Part shown: piece by piece, positions 19,339 to 27,483 of the stretch
Numbering within the stretch: position 1 is the stretch's first letter
Layout: each line of letters starts with the position of its first letter
Assembly (NCBI RefSeq): GCF_009749385.1
Contig: NZ_WBIN01000004.1
Coordinates: 124,001 to 188,000, forward strand
Source: Agromyces allii
GTDB taxonomy: Bacteria; Actinomycetota; Actinomycetes; Actinomycetales; Microbacteriaceae
DNA: 64,000 bases
Direction: 5' to 3'
Notes under the pieces: model-generated
What the model saw: the letters and a program-made list of their open reading frames with translations, nothing else
Databases searched by the model: none
What the model was told of the DNA's origin: nothing
Made by a program: the position numbers and the translations under genes

Positions 19339-20429
19339 GAGTTCTCCCTGGCGAGTTCGAAGACGTTCGTCGGACGCGGCAGCCCGAGCTGGTCGCGGAG
19401 GGTCTCGCCGTCGAGCGGCGTGCGGAGCACGCCGAGCGCGTCGAGGCGGGGCAGCAGTTCGTCGGCGACGACGGGGAGGTCGACGTCGAGCACCGCGGGG
19501 TGCAGGCGGAGGCCGTCGACGTGCGTCGCGAGGCCCGCGAGCTGCTCGGCGATCCGGGCGGCCGAGCCGCTGAGGCGCAGCCGGTCACCGACCCTCCACG
19601 GCGCGGCCCGGTCGAGGGCGTCCAGGCGCTCTGCGGCCGATTCGCCGCGGGCGTCGAGCACGATCTCCACCGCAGCGACGCGTCGCGGGACGCCGAGTCC
19701 TGCCGCGCGGCGTGAGCGCGCGAGCACGGCGTCGACGGATCGGCCGCCGACGACCGCGACGTCCACGAGCGGCGCCAGCACCTCGTCGGGCTCGTCGGCC
19801 CACACCACGAGCTGCCCCTGGGGCGGCCTCGGCAGCAGCCCGGGCCCGCGGATGTGGAACGTCTCGCCCTCGGCGTCGGCGTAGTGCCAGCGGTCGAGGT
19901 CGAGGAACCGGTCGCCCTCGACATCGGCGATCAGGATGTCGTCCTCCCACGTGTCCCACAGGCGCCGTACCGCGGCCACCACGTCGCGCGCCTCGCGCAC
20001 GGCGGCGTCGTCGCCCGTGTGCGCCGCCCGCCCGTAGCCGGCGGCGAGATCGGGCGAGTCGACGGCGCGCACGAGCCACCCGGCGCGCCCGCGCGACGCC
20101 CAGTCGAGCGTGCTCAGCTGGTTCGCGAGGTGATACGGCTCGGCGTGGATCGCGTTCACGGCGGGCACCAGCCCGACGCGCCTCGTCGATGCGGCCGCGA
20201 ACACGGCGGCCTCGATCGTGTCGAGGGCGGCAGGAACCTCGGATGCCGGTGCCAACGCATCGAGCTCCGGCACCGTCGCGAATGCGAGGCCCGACGCGTC
20301 GACGGCGGCGATGCGCGCCGTGATGCGCGCCGGTGTCAGCAGGCTCGACGGCGGATGGTCGGCGGCCCTCCAGGCGGCCGGGTGGGCACCCTCGCCCTCG
20401 AGATCGATGCCGATCGGAAAGCGGCTCAT
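19335..20429 (-). CDS. LLM-class flavin-dependent oxidoreductase
   Basis: A 364-residue protein starting MSRFPIGIDL behind a good GGAGGAG ribosome site; the open frame's earlier ATG lacks one. The N-terminal TIM-barrel pattern and the LDWASRGRAGWLVRAVDSPD segment match the bacterial luciferase-like superfamily, but it is shorter and more divergent than its neighbour. It leads an operon of three flavin enzymes. The two LLM proteins may act on successive intermediates or as partners. Confidence 0.85.
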   Translation of the reverse strand: MSRFPIGIDLEGEGAHPAAWRAADHPPSSLLTPARITARIAAVDASGLAFATVPELDALAPASEVPAALDTIEAAVFAAASTRRVGLVPAVNAIHAEPYHLANQLSTLDWASRGRAGWLVRAVDSPDLAAGYGRAAHTGDDAAVREARDVVAAVRRLWDTWEDDILIADVEGDRFLDLDRWHYADAEGETFHIRGPGLLPRPPQGQLVVWADEPDEVLAPLVDVAVVGGRSVDAVLARSRRAAGLGVPRRVAAVEIVLDARGESAAERLDALDRAAPWRVGDRLRLSGSAARIAEQLAGLATHVDGLRLHPAVLDVDLPVVADELLPRLDALGVLRTPLDGETLRDQLGLPRPTNVFELARENS

Positions 20430-20567
20430 GTGTCTCCTCCGATGCTCCGGGGCATCCGGCACGCCCCCTGTTTCCGCAGCGTAAGCGGGCTCGACGGAAC
20501 GATCGAGGGGTGTCCGTCGCGGCCGTCAAACAACGTCAGGCCGCGTCACGAGACGACTTCTGCGGCG

Positions 20568-21653
20568 CTACGCCGGCAGCGAGACCACGGCTCGAAGCCC
20601 GCCGGCATCGCGAGGAGCGAGGGCGAGGGTTCCGCCGTGCGCCCGCACGATGCTCTTGACGATCGCCAGCCCGAGGCCGACACCGGCGTGGTCGCCCCTG
20701 ATGCGCTCGGTGCCTCGCCGGAACGGCTCGGTGAGCGTCTCGACGAGCGCGGGATCGAGCCGATCTCCGGTGTTCTCGACCGTGAGCACGGCCCACCCGG
20801 CGCGCATCGAGGTGCCGACCTCGACCGTGCCGCCGTCGAGGTTGTGCACGATCGCGTTGTGCACGAGGTTCGTCGTGAGCTGGAGCAGGAGTGCCGGTGA
20901 ACCGGCCGCGAAGGCGATCTCGCCGGAGGTCTCGAGCGTGATGCCGCGGCGCTCCGCGAGCGGCAGGAGCGTCTCGGCGGCCTCCTCGGCGACGAGGGAG
21001 AGATCGACGCGCTCACTGGCGAACGACTGCTGCTCGGCCCGGCTCAGCACGAGCAGCGCCTCGGTGAGTTCGATGGCCCTGGCGTTGACCGCGCTGAGGC
21101 GTTCGACGAGGGCCTCGGCGTCGCGGTTCGGATCGTTGCGCGCGACGTCGAGCAGCGTCTGCGAGATCGCCAGCGGCGTGCGCAGCTCGTGCGAGGCGTT
21201 CGCCGCGAAGCGCCGCTGCTCGGCGACGTGGGCCTCGAGCTGGGCGAGCATGGCGTCGAAGGCGTCCGCGAGTTCGCGGAACTCGTCGCGGCTGCCCTCC
21301 AGCTCGATGCGATGCGAGAGCGACCCGTTCGCGGCCTCGCGCGTGGCCGCGGTGATGCGCCGGAGCGGTGCGAGCATGCGGCCGGCCAGGAACCATCCGC
21401 CCAGCACCCCGAACACGAGCAGGAAGAGGAGCGCCCAGGCCGCCGCCGGAACGAAGGCGCGCACGAGGTCGTCGCGGCCGGGCACGAATCCCTCGATCGT
21501 CTGGATCGCGTTCGACGGCACGTACCGCAGGAGGAACACCCAGACGACGGCCAGCAGCAGCGCCCCGGCCAGCATCAGGAAGCCCGCATAGCTGAGCGTG
21601 AGCCGCCAGCGGACGCTGAGACCCGGGCGCCGGTCTCCGTGCGGCCTATCCAC
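20568..21653 (-). CDS. Sensor histidine kinase, VanS-like two-component system
   Basis: A 361-residue kinase. GTG 21653 is chosen, eight bases after the response-regulator stop. Two membrane helices (about 18-40 and 62-85) flank a very short extracytoplasmic loop. A HAMP region (ML APLRRITAATRE) follows, then the H-box FAANASHELRTPLAI with the phosphorylatable His, N-box LVHNAIVHN and G-box GVGLGLAIVKS. The short loop suggests intramembrane or membrane-proximal sensing. It lies in one operon with the regulator and is divergent to vanY-vanZ, which suggests a cell-wall stress role. Confidence 0.88.
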   Translation of the reverse strand: MDRPHGDRRPGLSVRWRLTLSYAGFLMLAGALLLAVVWVFLLRYVPSNAIQTIEGFVPGRDDLVRAFVPAAAWALLFLLVFGVLGGWFLAGRMLAPLRRITAATREAANGSLSHRIELEGSRDEFRELADAFDAMLAQLEAHVAEQRRFAANASHELRTPLAISQTLLDVARNDPNRDAEALVERLSAVNARAIELTEALLVLSRAEQQSFASERVDLSLVAEEAAETLLPLAERRGITLETSGEIAFAAGSPALLLQLTTNLVHNAIVHNLDGGTVEVGTSMRAGWAVLTVENTGDRLDPALVETLTEPFRRGTERIRGDHAGVGLGLAIVKSIVRAHGGTLALAPRDAGGLRAVVSLPA

Positions 21654-21661
21654 GGCGCGGC

Positions 21662-22366
21662 CTATCCACGGCGGCCATCCACATCGGATTCGACACCGCC
21701 GGCAGGTGCGGCGTCGATGCGGTAGCCGACGCCCGGCACCGTCACGATCAGCCACGGTTCGCCCAGCCGCTTCCGCAACGCCGAGACCGTGATGCGCACC
21801 GCGTTCGTGAACGGGTCGGCGTTCTCGTCCCACGCCCGCTCGAGCAGCTCCTCGGCGCTGATCACTCCGCCCTCGGCGGCGACGAGCACCTCGAGCACGG
21901 CGAACTGCTTGCGGGTCAGCGCGACGTACCGACCGTCGCGATAGACCTCCCTGCGGAAGGCGTCCAGACGCAGGCCCGCGAGCTCCCGCACGGGCGGGCG
22001 GCTGTGGGCGCGCCGTCGGTCGAGCGCGCGCAGCCGGAGCACGAGCTCGCGGAGTTCGAACGGCTTGGTCAGGTAGTCGTCGGCGCCGAGCTCGAAGCCC
22101 GACGCCTTGTCGTCGAGCCGGTCGGCGGCGGTGAGCATCAGGATCGGCATGCCGGTGCCCGAGGCCACGATGCGTCGGGCGACCTCGTCGCCGGTCGGTC
22201 CGGGGATGTCGCGGTCGAGCACCGCGAGGTCGTAGGCGTTGACCGCCAGCATCTCGAGGGCCGTGTCGCCGTCCCCCGCGACATCCGCCGCGATCGCCTC
22301 GAGGCGCAACCCATCACGGATGGCCTCGGCCAGGAGTGGTTCGTCCTCGACGATCAGCACGCGCAC
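21662..22366 (-). CDS. OmpR-family response regulator, VanR-like
   Basis: A 234-residue regulator with GTG start 22366 giving VRVLIVEDEP. The receiver domain shows the acidic pair in VEDEP, the phosphoacceptor in LAVLDRDIPGP and the conserved Lys of YLTKPFE. A winged helix follows, with LTRKQFAVLEVL, the VRITVSALRKRLG recognition helix and the VPGVGYRI wing. The cognate kinase is the next gene. The 88-base divergent gap to vanY is the natural place for its target promoter. Confidence 0.92.
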   Translation of the reverse strand: MRVLIVEDEPLLAEAIRDGLRLEAIAADVAGDGDTALEMLAVNAYDLAVLDRDIPGPTGDEVARRIVASGTGMPILMLTAADRLDDKASGFELGADDYLTKPFELRELVLRLRALDRRRAHSRPPVRELAGLRLDAFRREVYRDGRYVALTRKQFAVLEVLVAAEGGVISAEELLERAWDENADPFTNAVRITVSALRKRLGEPWLIVTVPGVGYRIDAAPAGGVESDVDGRRG

Positions 22367-22454
22367 CCTCTCGATGCTACGAGTCGGCGCATATCGTCGG
22401 CGTATCCGAATCCGCAGACGCCACGGCAACATGCGACCGCGTGAACTGGATCCC

Positions 22455-23096
22455 ATGATCTTCAGGCACCATCCCAGCCCCTCGCGCCGCGGCATCCGCT
22501 CGGCGTTCCTCATCGTGCTCGCCCTCGGCGCCGTGCTGGCCGCGACGGCGATCGTCGGCGTGTTCGGCGAGCAGCTGTCGGCGGCGTGGCCGCAGCGCGC
22601 ACCTGGGCAGGGCGTACCCGGGCAGGCCGCGCCCGGGCTCGCGGAGTCGGACGGCGGCCGCATGACCGACGACGCCACCGTCTTCGACGACGAGGTCGCG
22701 GCCGTGGCGAATCTCGACCCCGAGCTGCGCGACGCGCTCCGGCGGGCGGCGACTGATGCCGCGAGCGACGACATCGTCTTCCTGGTCAACAGCGGGTGGC
22801 GCTCGCCCGAGTATCAGGACGAGCTCCTGCGCGAGGCCGTCGCCGAGTACGGCTCCGAGGCGGAGGCCGCACGGTGGGTCGCGACGCCCGAGACCTCCCC
22901 GCACGTGCAGGGCGACGCCGTCGACCTCGGCCCGTTCGACGCCACGTACTGGCTGTCGCAGTACGGCGCCGCATACGGCCTCTGCCAGATCTACGCCAAC
23001 GAGTCGTGGCATTTCGAGCTGCGCCCCGAGGCCGTCGAGGCCGGGTGCCCCGATCTCTACGCCGACCCGACCGAAGACCCGCGGATGCGGCGATGA
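22455..23096 (+). CDS. VanY-type D-Ala-D-Ala carboxypeptidase
   Basis: A 213-residue protein with an N-terminal membrane anchor (residues 15-38) and a linker rich in glycine and proline. The zinc peptidase domain shows VNSGWRSPEYQDEL, then SPHVQGDAVDL (His150, Asp157) and ESWHFEL (His186), the complete VanY metal and catalytic set. It should trim the terminal D-Ala from peptidoglycan pentapeptides outside the membrane. The start codon follows the regulator gene's divergent promoter region; the stop overlaps a possible upstream start of vanZ. Confidence 0.9.
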   Translation: MIFRHHPSPSRRGIRSAFLIVLALGAVLAATAIVGVFGEQLSAAWPQRAPGQGVPGQAAPGLAESDGGRMTDDATVFDDEVAAVANLDPELRDALRRAATDAASDDIVFLVNSGWRSPEYQDELLREAVAEYGSEAEAARWVATPETSPHVQGDAVDLGPFDATYWLSQYGAAYGLCQIYANESWHFELRPEAVEAGCPDLYADPTEDPRMRR

Positions 23097-23158
23097 CCCG
23101 CGTGCACGGCGAGCCCGTTCACCACCCGCCCGCCACCTCCGACGAAGGGCACCATGCC

Positions 23159-23791
23159 ATGACGGCGACGATCACGTCCGCGAGCACGACGACGACCTCG
23201 AGGTCGGATGCCGCGGCCACCCGCTCGCGGACCCCGGTGCGCGGCATCCTGACCCTCTTGTTCGCCGTCTACCTCGCCCTGCTCGTCTGGATCGTGCTCT
23301 GGAAGTTCGAGGTGCCGTGGATCGGCGACCCGGGCGAACGCGTGGTGAAGCTCGTGCCGTTCGTCGACACGGCGCAGTTCGGCGCGAGCGCGCCCCGCGA
23401 GGTGCTCGCGAACCTCGTGTTCTTCGTGCCGTTCGGCGTCTACCTGGGCCTGCTCGCGCCGAGGTGGTCGTGGTGGCGGGCGACCCTCGTCGTCGCCGCG
23501 ACGAGCCTCGGCCTCGAGATCGGGCAGTACGTCATGGCCACCGGGAGCTCCGACAGCACCGACGTCATCGTCAACACGGCCGGCGGCCTCGCGGGTCTCG
23601 TGCTGCTCGGCGTGGCGCGCCCGGCGCTCGGGTCGAGGACGACTGCCGTCGTCACCTGGCTCTGCGCGATCGGCACCGTGTTCGCGCTGCTCGCCAGCCT
23701 GCTGCTCGTCGCCTCGCCCCTCCAGTACGGGCCGCCGATGCGTCACGTGGGCGGCGAGCCGCCGATGACGGTGAGTCGCATGCCACGATGA
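23159..23791 (+). CDS. VanZ-family membrane protein
   Basis: A 210-residue protein with about five hydrophobic helices. Typical VanZ features are ANLVFFVPFGVYLGLL and the glutamate-bearing SLGLEIGQYVMATGSSDSTDVIVNTAGG. ATG 23159 has a GAAGGG ribosome site. An in-frame ATG at 23093 overlaps the vanY stop (ATGA) and would add 22 residues, so the start is uncertain. VanZ homologues give low-level teicoplanin or lipoglycopeptide resistance elsewhere; here it is probably co-transcribed with vanY. Confidence 0.88.
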   Translation: MTATITSASTTTTSRSDAAATRSRTPVRGILTLLFAVYLALLVWIVLWKFEVPWIGDPGERVVKLVPFVDTAQFGASAPREVLANLVFFVPFGVYLGLLAPRWSWWRATLVVAATSLGLEIGQYVMATGSSDSTDVIVNTAGGLAGLVLLGVARPALGSRTTAVVTWLCAIGTVFALLASLLLVASPLQYGPPMRHVGGEPPMTVSRMPR

Positions 23792-24300
23792 GTGCTGTGA
23801 CCAGTGAACGCCCGGACCCCACGATCGTCTCCTCGGCCGACGAGGCGCACCTGCGGCACGCGATCGAGGTCGCCCGGCGATCGCGTGCCGAGGGCAACCA
23901 CCCGTTCGGTGCCGTGCTCGTCGCACCCGACGCCACCGTGATCGAGGGCGCGAACTCGGTGGTCACCTCGGGTGACCCGACCGGCCACGCCGAGACCAAC
24001 CTCGTGCGCCTGGCGAGTGCCCGCCTCGACGTCGAGCAGCTCGGCCGGAGCACGCTCTACACGAGCACCGAACCGTGCGCCATGTGCGCCGGGGCCGTCT
24101 ACTGGTCGGGCATCGGGCGCGTGGTCTACGCGCTGCCCGAGCAGGGGCTCGCGGCCATGGTTCCGAGCCAGGACGGCGAGCCCACCATGGACCTGCCGTG
24201 CCGCGAGGTGTTCGCGCGCGGCGGCCGGACCGTGCACGTCGCAGGACCCGCGCTCGTCGCCGAGGCGGCCGAGGTGCACCGGGGGTTCTGGGACGCCTGA
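23788..24300 (+). CDS. Nucleoside deaminase, CDA superfamily
   Basis: A 170-residue zinc deaminase, its ATG overlapping the vanZ stop by ATGA. The metal and proton-shuttle motif GHAETN (His67, Glu69) and PCAMC (Cys97, Cys100) are intact. The length and the DLPCREVF segment near the end resemble guanine/cytosine deaminase-like proteins rather than TadA proper. The exact substrate is not readable. The coupling to vanYZ is structurally clear but functionally unexplained. Confidence 0.88.
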   Translation: MSAVTSERPDPTIVSSADEAHLRHAIEVARRSRAEGNHPFGAVLVAPDATVIEGANSVVTSGDPTGHAETNLVRLASARLDVEQLGRSTLYTSTEPCAMCAGAVYWSGIGRVVYALPEQGLAAMVPSQDGEPTMDLPCREVFARGGRTVHVAGPALVAEAAEVHRGFWDA

Positions 24301-24335
24301 GCCTCGAGTCCCTCCCTGGCCGCCCCTGCCCGCAT

Positions 24336-24361
24336 TGCACGATCGGTGCAGTATCCTGCAC
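24336..24361. promoter_or_regulatory. Overlapping palindromes and leaderless promoter of the XRE-cupin gene
   Basis: Two inverted repeats share an arm: TGCAC-GATCG-GTGCA (24336-24350) and GTGCAG-TATC-CTGCAC (24346-24361). The centre of the second contains a TATCCT -10 element ending seven bases before ATG 24364, so transcription probably starts at or next to the start codon. A repressor bound here would cover the promoter, suggesting autoregulation by the XRE protein. Confidence 0.55.
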
Positions 24362-24363
24362 TG

Positions 24364-24969
24364 ATGGATGCGAGTGCGGAGACCTTGGCCCGAGCCATCG
24401 GCGAGCGCGTGAAACACGAGCGACGTGCGCTCGGATGGACGCTCGACCGGCTCGCCGAGCACGCGGGCGTGAGCCGCCGCATGGTCGTCAGCGTCGAGCA
24501 GGGCACCGTCAACCCGAGCGTCGGCACACTGCTGCGCCTCAGCGACGCCCTCGGCGTCGGCCTTCCCGCACTCGTCGAGCCACCGGCATCCCGAGCATCG
24601 AAGCTGACGCGCAGCGGTGACGGCGCCGTGCTCTGGACCGGCGAGCGCGGCGGCCGCGGCATGCTCGTCGCCGGCACCGAGCCGCCCGACGTCGTCGAGC
24701 TGTGGGACTGGACCCTGCACCCGGGCGAACGCCACGAGAGCGAACCGCATTCGGCCGGAACGCGAGAACTGCTGCACCTGCTCGAAGGGGCGATCACCGT
24801 CGAGGTCGACGGGCAGACCCACGACCTCGTCGCCGGCGACGCCCTGGCGTTCCTCGGCGACACCGACCACTGGTACGCGAACACCTCGGCCGAGCCCGCG
24901 CGCTTCTCGCTCGCGGTCTTCGAACCCGGCGTCGGCGCCGGCCGTCGGAACGGGGAGCCCGATGCCTGA
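24364..24969 (+). CDS. XRE-family regulator with C-terminal cupin domain
   Basis: A 201-residue regulator starting MDASAETLAR. Residues 10-65 form an XRE helix-turn-helix (LDRLAEHAGVSRRMVVSVEQG, PSVGTLLRLSDALGV). Residues about 110-185 form a cupin barrel with the HPGERHESEPHSAG and ELLHLLEGAITVEV strands that would bind a small ligand or metal. An in-frame GTG at 24346 is disfavoured because it lies inside the operator. It overlaps the next gene, an EamA permease, by eight bases. Regulator and exporter therefore form an operon. Confidence 0.9.
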   Translation: MDASAETLARAIGERVKHERRALGWTLDRLAEHAGVSRRMVVSVEQGTVNPSVGTLLRLSDALGVGLPALVEPPASRASKLTRSGDGAVLWTGERGGRGMLVAGTEPPDVVELWDWTLHPGERHESEPHSAGTRELLHLLEGAITVEVDGQTHDLVAGDALAFLGDTDHWYANTSAEPARFSLAVFEPGVGAGRRNGEPDA

Positions 24970-25849
24970 GCGCACCGCCCGCCCCGGCAGCACCGCCGTT
25001 CGCGTGCCGGCCTGGTCGATGGCCGTGACGGCGATGCTGCTGATCCAGCTCTCGAACGCGCTCTCGATCGGCGTGATCTCGTTCATCGGCCCGGCCGGCA
25101 CCGCCTGGCTGCGCATGTGCTTCGGCGCCGTGTTCCTCCTCGCGATCGTGCGGCCGAAGCTCGGTTCGATCAGGGCTGCGGATGTCCCGATGCTGCTCGC
25201 CCTCGGCACCGTCACCGGATTCATGACGACGTTCTTCCTCTTCGCCGTCGAACGCATCCCGCTCGGCACCGCCGTCGCGATCGAGTTCCTCGGCCCGCTC
25301 ACCGTCGCGGGGCTCGCGAGCAAGCGCCGGCGCGCACTCGTCTGGCCGCTGCTCGCCCTCATCGGCGTGGTGCTCCTCACCGAGCCCTGGCGCGGCGAGA
25401 TCGACCTGATCGGGGTCGGCTTCGCGCTGCTCGCCGGCCTGTGCTGGGCGCTCTACAACGTGTTCACCCAGCTCATCGGCGATCGCTTCTCGGGCATCAG
25501 CGGGCTCGCCCTCACCATCCCGGTCGCCGCCGTGGTCACCGGTTTCCTCGGACTGCCGCAGGTGATCGGGGGCGATTTCACCTGGCTGATCCTGCTCGCG
25601 GCCGCCGGCATCGCGCTCATCACCCCGGTCACCTCGTTCGCACTCGAGATGCTCGCCCTGCGTCGCATGACGCACACCGCGTTCGGGACCCTGCTCGCGG
25701 TCGAACCCGCGTTCGGCATCGTCGTCGGCCTGCTCGTGCTGGGCCAGACACCCACCCTGATGCAGGTCGCCGGCATCTCGCTCGTGATCGCGGCGGGCGC
25801 GGCGGCCCAGCGCGGCGGCGCCCGAACACCCGAGCCCGTGCCGGAGTAG
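24962..25849 (+). CDS. EamA/RhtA-like permease
   Basis: A 295-residue membrane protein with ten predicted helices in two EamA repeats. It contains RIPLGTAVAIEFLGPLTVA, a segment typical of RhtA-type threonine/homoserine exporters. It overlaps the XRE-cupin gene, so the ligand sensed there is probably the exported compound. The specific substrate is inferred, not shown. Confidence 0.88.
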   Translation: MPERTARPGSTAVRVPAWSMAVTAMLLIQLSNALSIGVISFIGPAGTAWLRMCFGAVFLLAIVRPKLGSIRAADVPMLLALGTVTGFMTTFFLFAVERIPLGTAVAIEFLGPLTVAGLASKRRRALVWPLLALIGVVLLTEPWRGEIDLIGVGFALLAGLCWALYNVFTQLIGDRFSGISGLALTIPVAAVVTGFLGLPQVIGGDFTWLILLAAAGIALITPVTSFALEMLALRRMTHTAFGTLLAVEPAFGIVVGLLVLGQTPTLMQVAGISLVIAAGAAAQRGGARTPEPVPE

Positions 25850-25892
25850 CGCCGGAGCGTCGGTAGAGTCCGTCGGGCCGTTCAGGCCTCCG

Positions 25893-26162
25893 TCAGTCGC
25901 TCGAACCCGGCGCCGGATCGGAGGGTTCGACGGTCGACGACGCGCGGCCCAGGAGTGCTTCGAAGTCGTCGTCGGCGACGACGATCCCGGCATCCCGCAG
26001 CCGTTGGCGGAGCAGCTCGCGAACCTGCACGTCCGGGCTGCGCGCGAGGTCGGCCCTGGTCTGCGCCACGATGCCCCCGAGCGCCTCATCGACCGTGCGG
26101 TCGTTTTGTTCCATGATCGGGGCGTCCAGCTCCTGGCCGGGGCCGTCGGCGTGCTCGGTCAT
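25893..26162 (-). CDS. Small acidic hypothetical protein
   Basis: An 89-residue soluble protein with ribosome site GGGGAGGA before ATG 26162. It is rich in acidic residues and predicted helical in the middle (VDEALGGIVAQTRADLA, then VQVRELLRQRLRDAGIVVADDDFEALLG). I do not recognise a family. It lies 44 bases downstream of the dps gene in the same direction, so it is probably co-transcribed with it. Confidence 0.7.
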   Translation of the reverse strand: MTEHADGPGQELDAPIMEQNDRTVDEALGGIVAQTRADLARSPDVQVRELLRQRLRDAGIVVADDDFEALLGRASSTVEPSDPAPGSSD

Positions 26163-26206
26163 CGCCGGTCCTCCCCTGTGCCGGCACGGGCCGGCCGGAT
26201 GCGTGC

Positions 26207-26770
26207 TCATGACGTGCGCGCGACGCGGTTCTCGGCGCTGACCATCCACGCGTACTGCTCGAGCTTCTCGAGGATCGCGTGCAGGATGTCGGCGCTGGTG
26301 GGATCCTCCTCGTCGACCGCGTCGTGCACGTCGCGACAGGTCGAGACGGTCGCCTCGAGGCGTTCGGTGACCAGGTCGACGACTGCGGTCGTGTCGACCT
26401 CGCCGGACGGGAACTCGGGCAGCGACGTGGTCTCGGCGACCGTGTCGCTGCGCCCGTCGGGAAGCGCATGCAGTGCCCGCATCCGCTCGGCAACCGTGTC
26501 GCTGAACTCGCGCGCGGAATCGATGATCTCGTCGAGCTGCCGGTGGGTGTCGCGGAAGTTCGTGCCGACCACGTTCCAATGCGCCTGGTTGCCCTGGGAG
26601 GCGAGTTCGATGAGGTCGACGAGCACCCTCTGCAGGTTCTCGCTGAGCGCCTTGGACGCGGTGAATCCGCTCTCGGCGTTCTGCTCGTCGGTCAGGCCGG
26701 CCCCTCGGGCGGGACGACGCTTGTTGCGGGTGGCGGGTGAACTGCTCGAACCGCTCTGCTTCGTTGGCAT
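26207..26770 (-). CDS. dps: Dps-family ferritin-like DNA-protection protein
   Basis: A 187-residue protein. A basic, serine-rich N-terminal tail (about residues 1-25, KRRPAR) of the type used for DNA binding precedes the four-helix ferritin domain. The Dps ferroxidase signature is HWNVVGTNFRDTHRQLDEIID, with its His and the downstream Asp/Glu. It should form a dodecamer that oxidises and stores iron and coats DNA in stress. It is upstream of a small acidic protein gene. Confidence 0.92.
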   Translation of the reverse strand: MPTKQSGSSSSPATRNKRRPARGAGLTDEQNAESGFTASKALSENLQRVLVDLIELASQGNQAHWNVVGTNFRDTHRQLDEIIDSAREFSDTVAERMRALHALPDGRSDTVAETTSLPEFPSGEVDTTAVVDLVTERLEATVSTCRDVHDAVDEEDPTSADILHAILEKLEQYAWMVSAENRVARTS

Positions 26771-26881
26771 GTCCCGAGGCTACGCAGCGCAGGAGGGTCC
26801 GTCACCGGGATTGCCCGCCGCATGGTCGTGTGCCATCCGGAGCCTCGATCACGCCGTGCGCGGCGGAGAGGATGCACGAAT

Positions 26882-26910
26882 GGCCCGGAATCTCGATGAG
26901 ATTCCGGGCC
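26882..26910 (-). terminator. Perfect 13-pair hairpin
   Basis: GGCCCGGAATCTC (26882-26894) is followed by a three-base loop and its exact complement (26898-26910). It lies 44 bases beyond the stop of the hypothetical gene at 26954-27283, which it most likely terminates. Confidence 0.8.
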
Positions 26911-26953
26911 GCCCGTCTCGGTCCCCCCGGGTTCGCCGGTTGTCTGCCCCTTG

Positions 26954-27283
26954 TCAGCTCGGCGAAGTCGGTGTCAGCACACGATGGCGGTCCTGCATCG
27001 TGTGCGGCAGGTACACCTCGTCCCTGCGGTGGTCGTCCTTCCGGAACGTCTGGGCGTCGATGCGCGAGCTTCGGTGGGCTTCGCGCACCACCTCTGCTCT
27101 CGAGACGTGCCACGACGGCGCACCCCGGCGCCCGATCCAGACCGCTTCGAACCCTCCGGTCGCGACGCGTTCGACGTACGCGACGAGCCGCTGCGCCTCG
27201 CCTTCGGCGTACCGGGGATCGCACAACCGCCAGCACCCCCGTGCGAGCGGCTCCCAGACCAGCGCCTGTTCCTTCGTCAGCAT
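26954..27283 (-). CDS. Hypothetical protein
   Basis: A 109-residue protein starting MLTKEQALVW, with GGAGG placed five to six bases upstream of ATG 27283; another in-frame ATG at 27301 lacks a ribosome site. It is rich in Arg, Trp and His (GCWRLCDPRYAEGEAQRLVAYVERVA, WIGRRGAPSWHV). I recognise no family. It is divergent from the bacteriophytochrome-GGDEF gene across about 200 bases and is followed by a strong terminator. Confidence 0.7.
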   Translation of the reverse strand: MLTKEQALVWEPLARGCWRLCDPRYAEGEAQRLVAYVERVATGGFEAVWIGRRGAPSWHVSRAEVVREAHRSSRIDAQTFRKDDHRRDEVYLPHTMQDRHRVLTPTSPS

Positions 27284-27483
27284 GTCGACCTCCGAGTACA
27301 TGATCCTCGCGCGCGCTCGCAGGCGTCGGCCCTTGACAATCCGCACCGGGCGTGCATCGGGCGGCGATGCATCACCCGGTCGTCCCCGCGCCGCCGGAGT
27401 CCGGGAGCCCTGAGGCCCGTCGGCGGGGGTGGAGTACGCTGTGCACGCCGGTAGACCCGAACCCGCCGGCAGACGGAGCACGC

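Noticed and set aside
22455..23791. True vancomycin-resistance cluster
   Set aside because: VanY and VanZ are present but no vanH, vanA or vanX homologue is encoded nearby, so high-level resistance is not supported.
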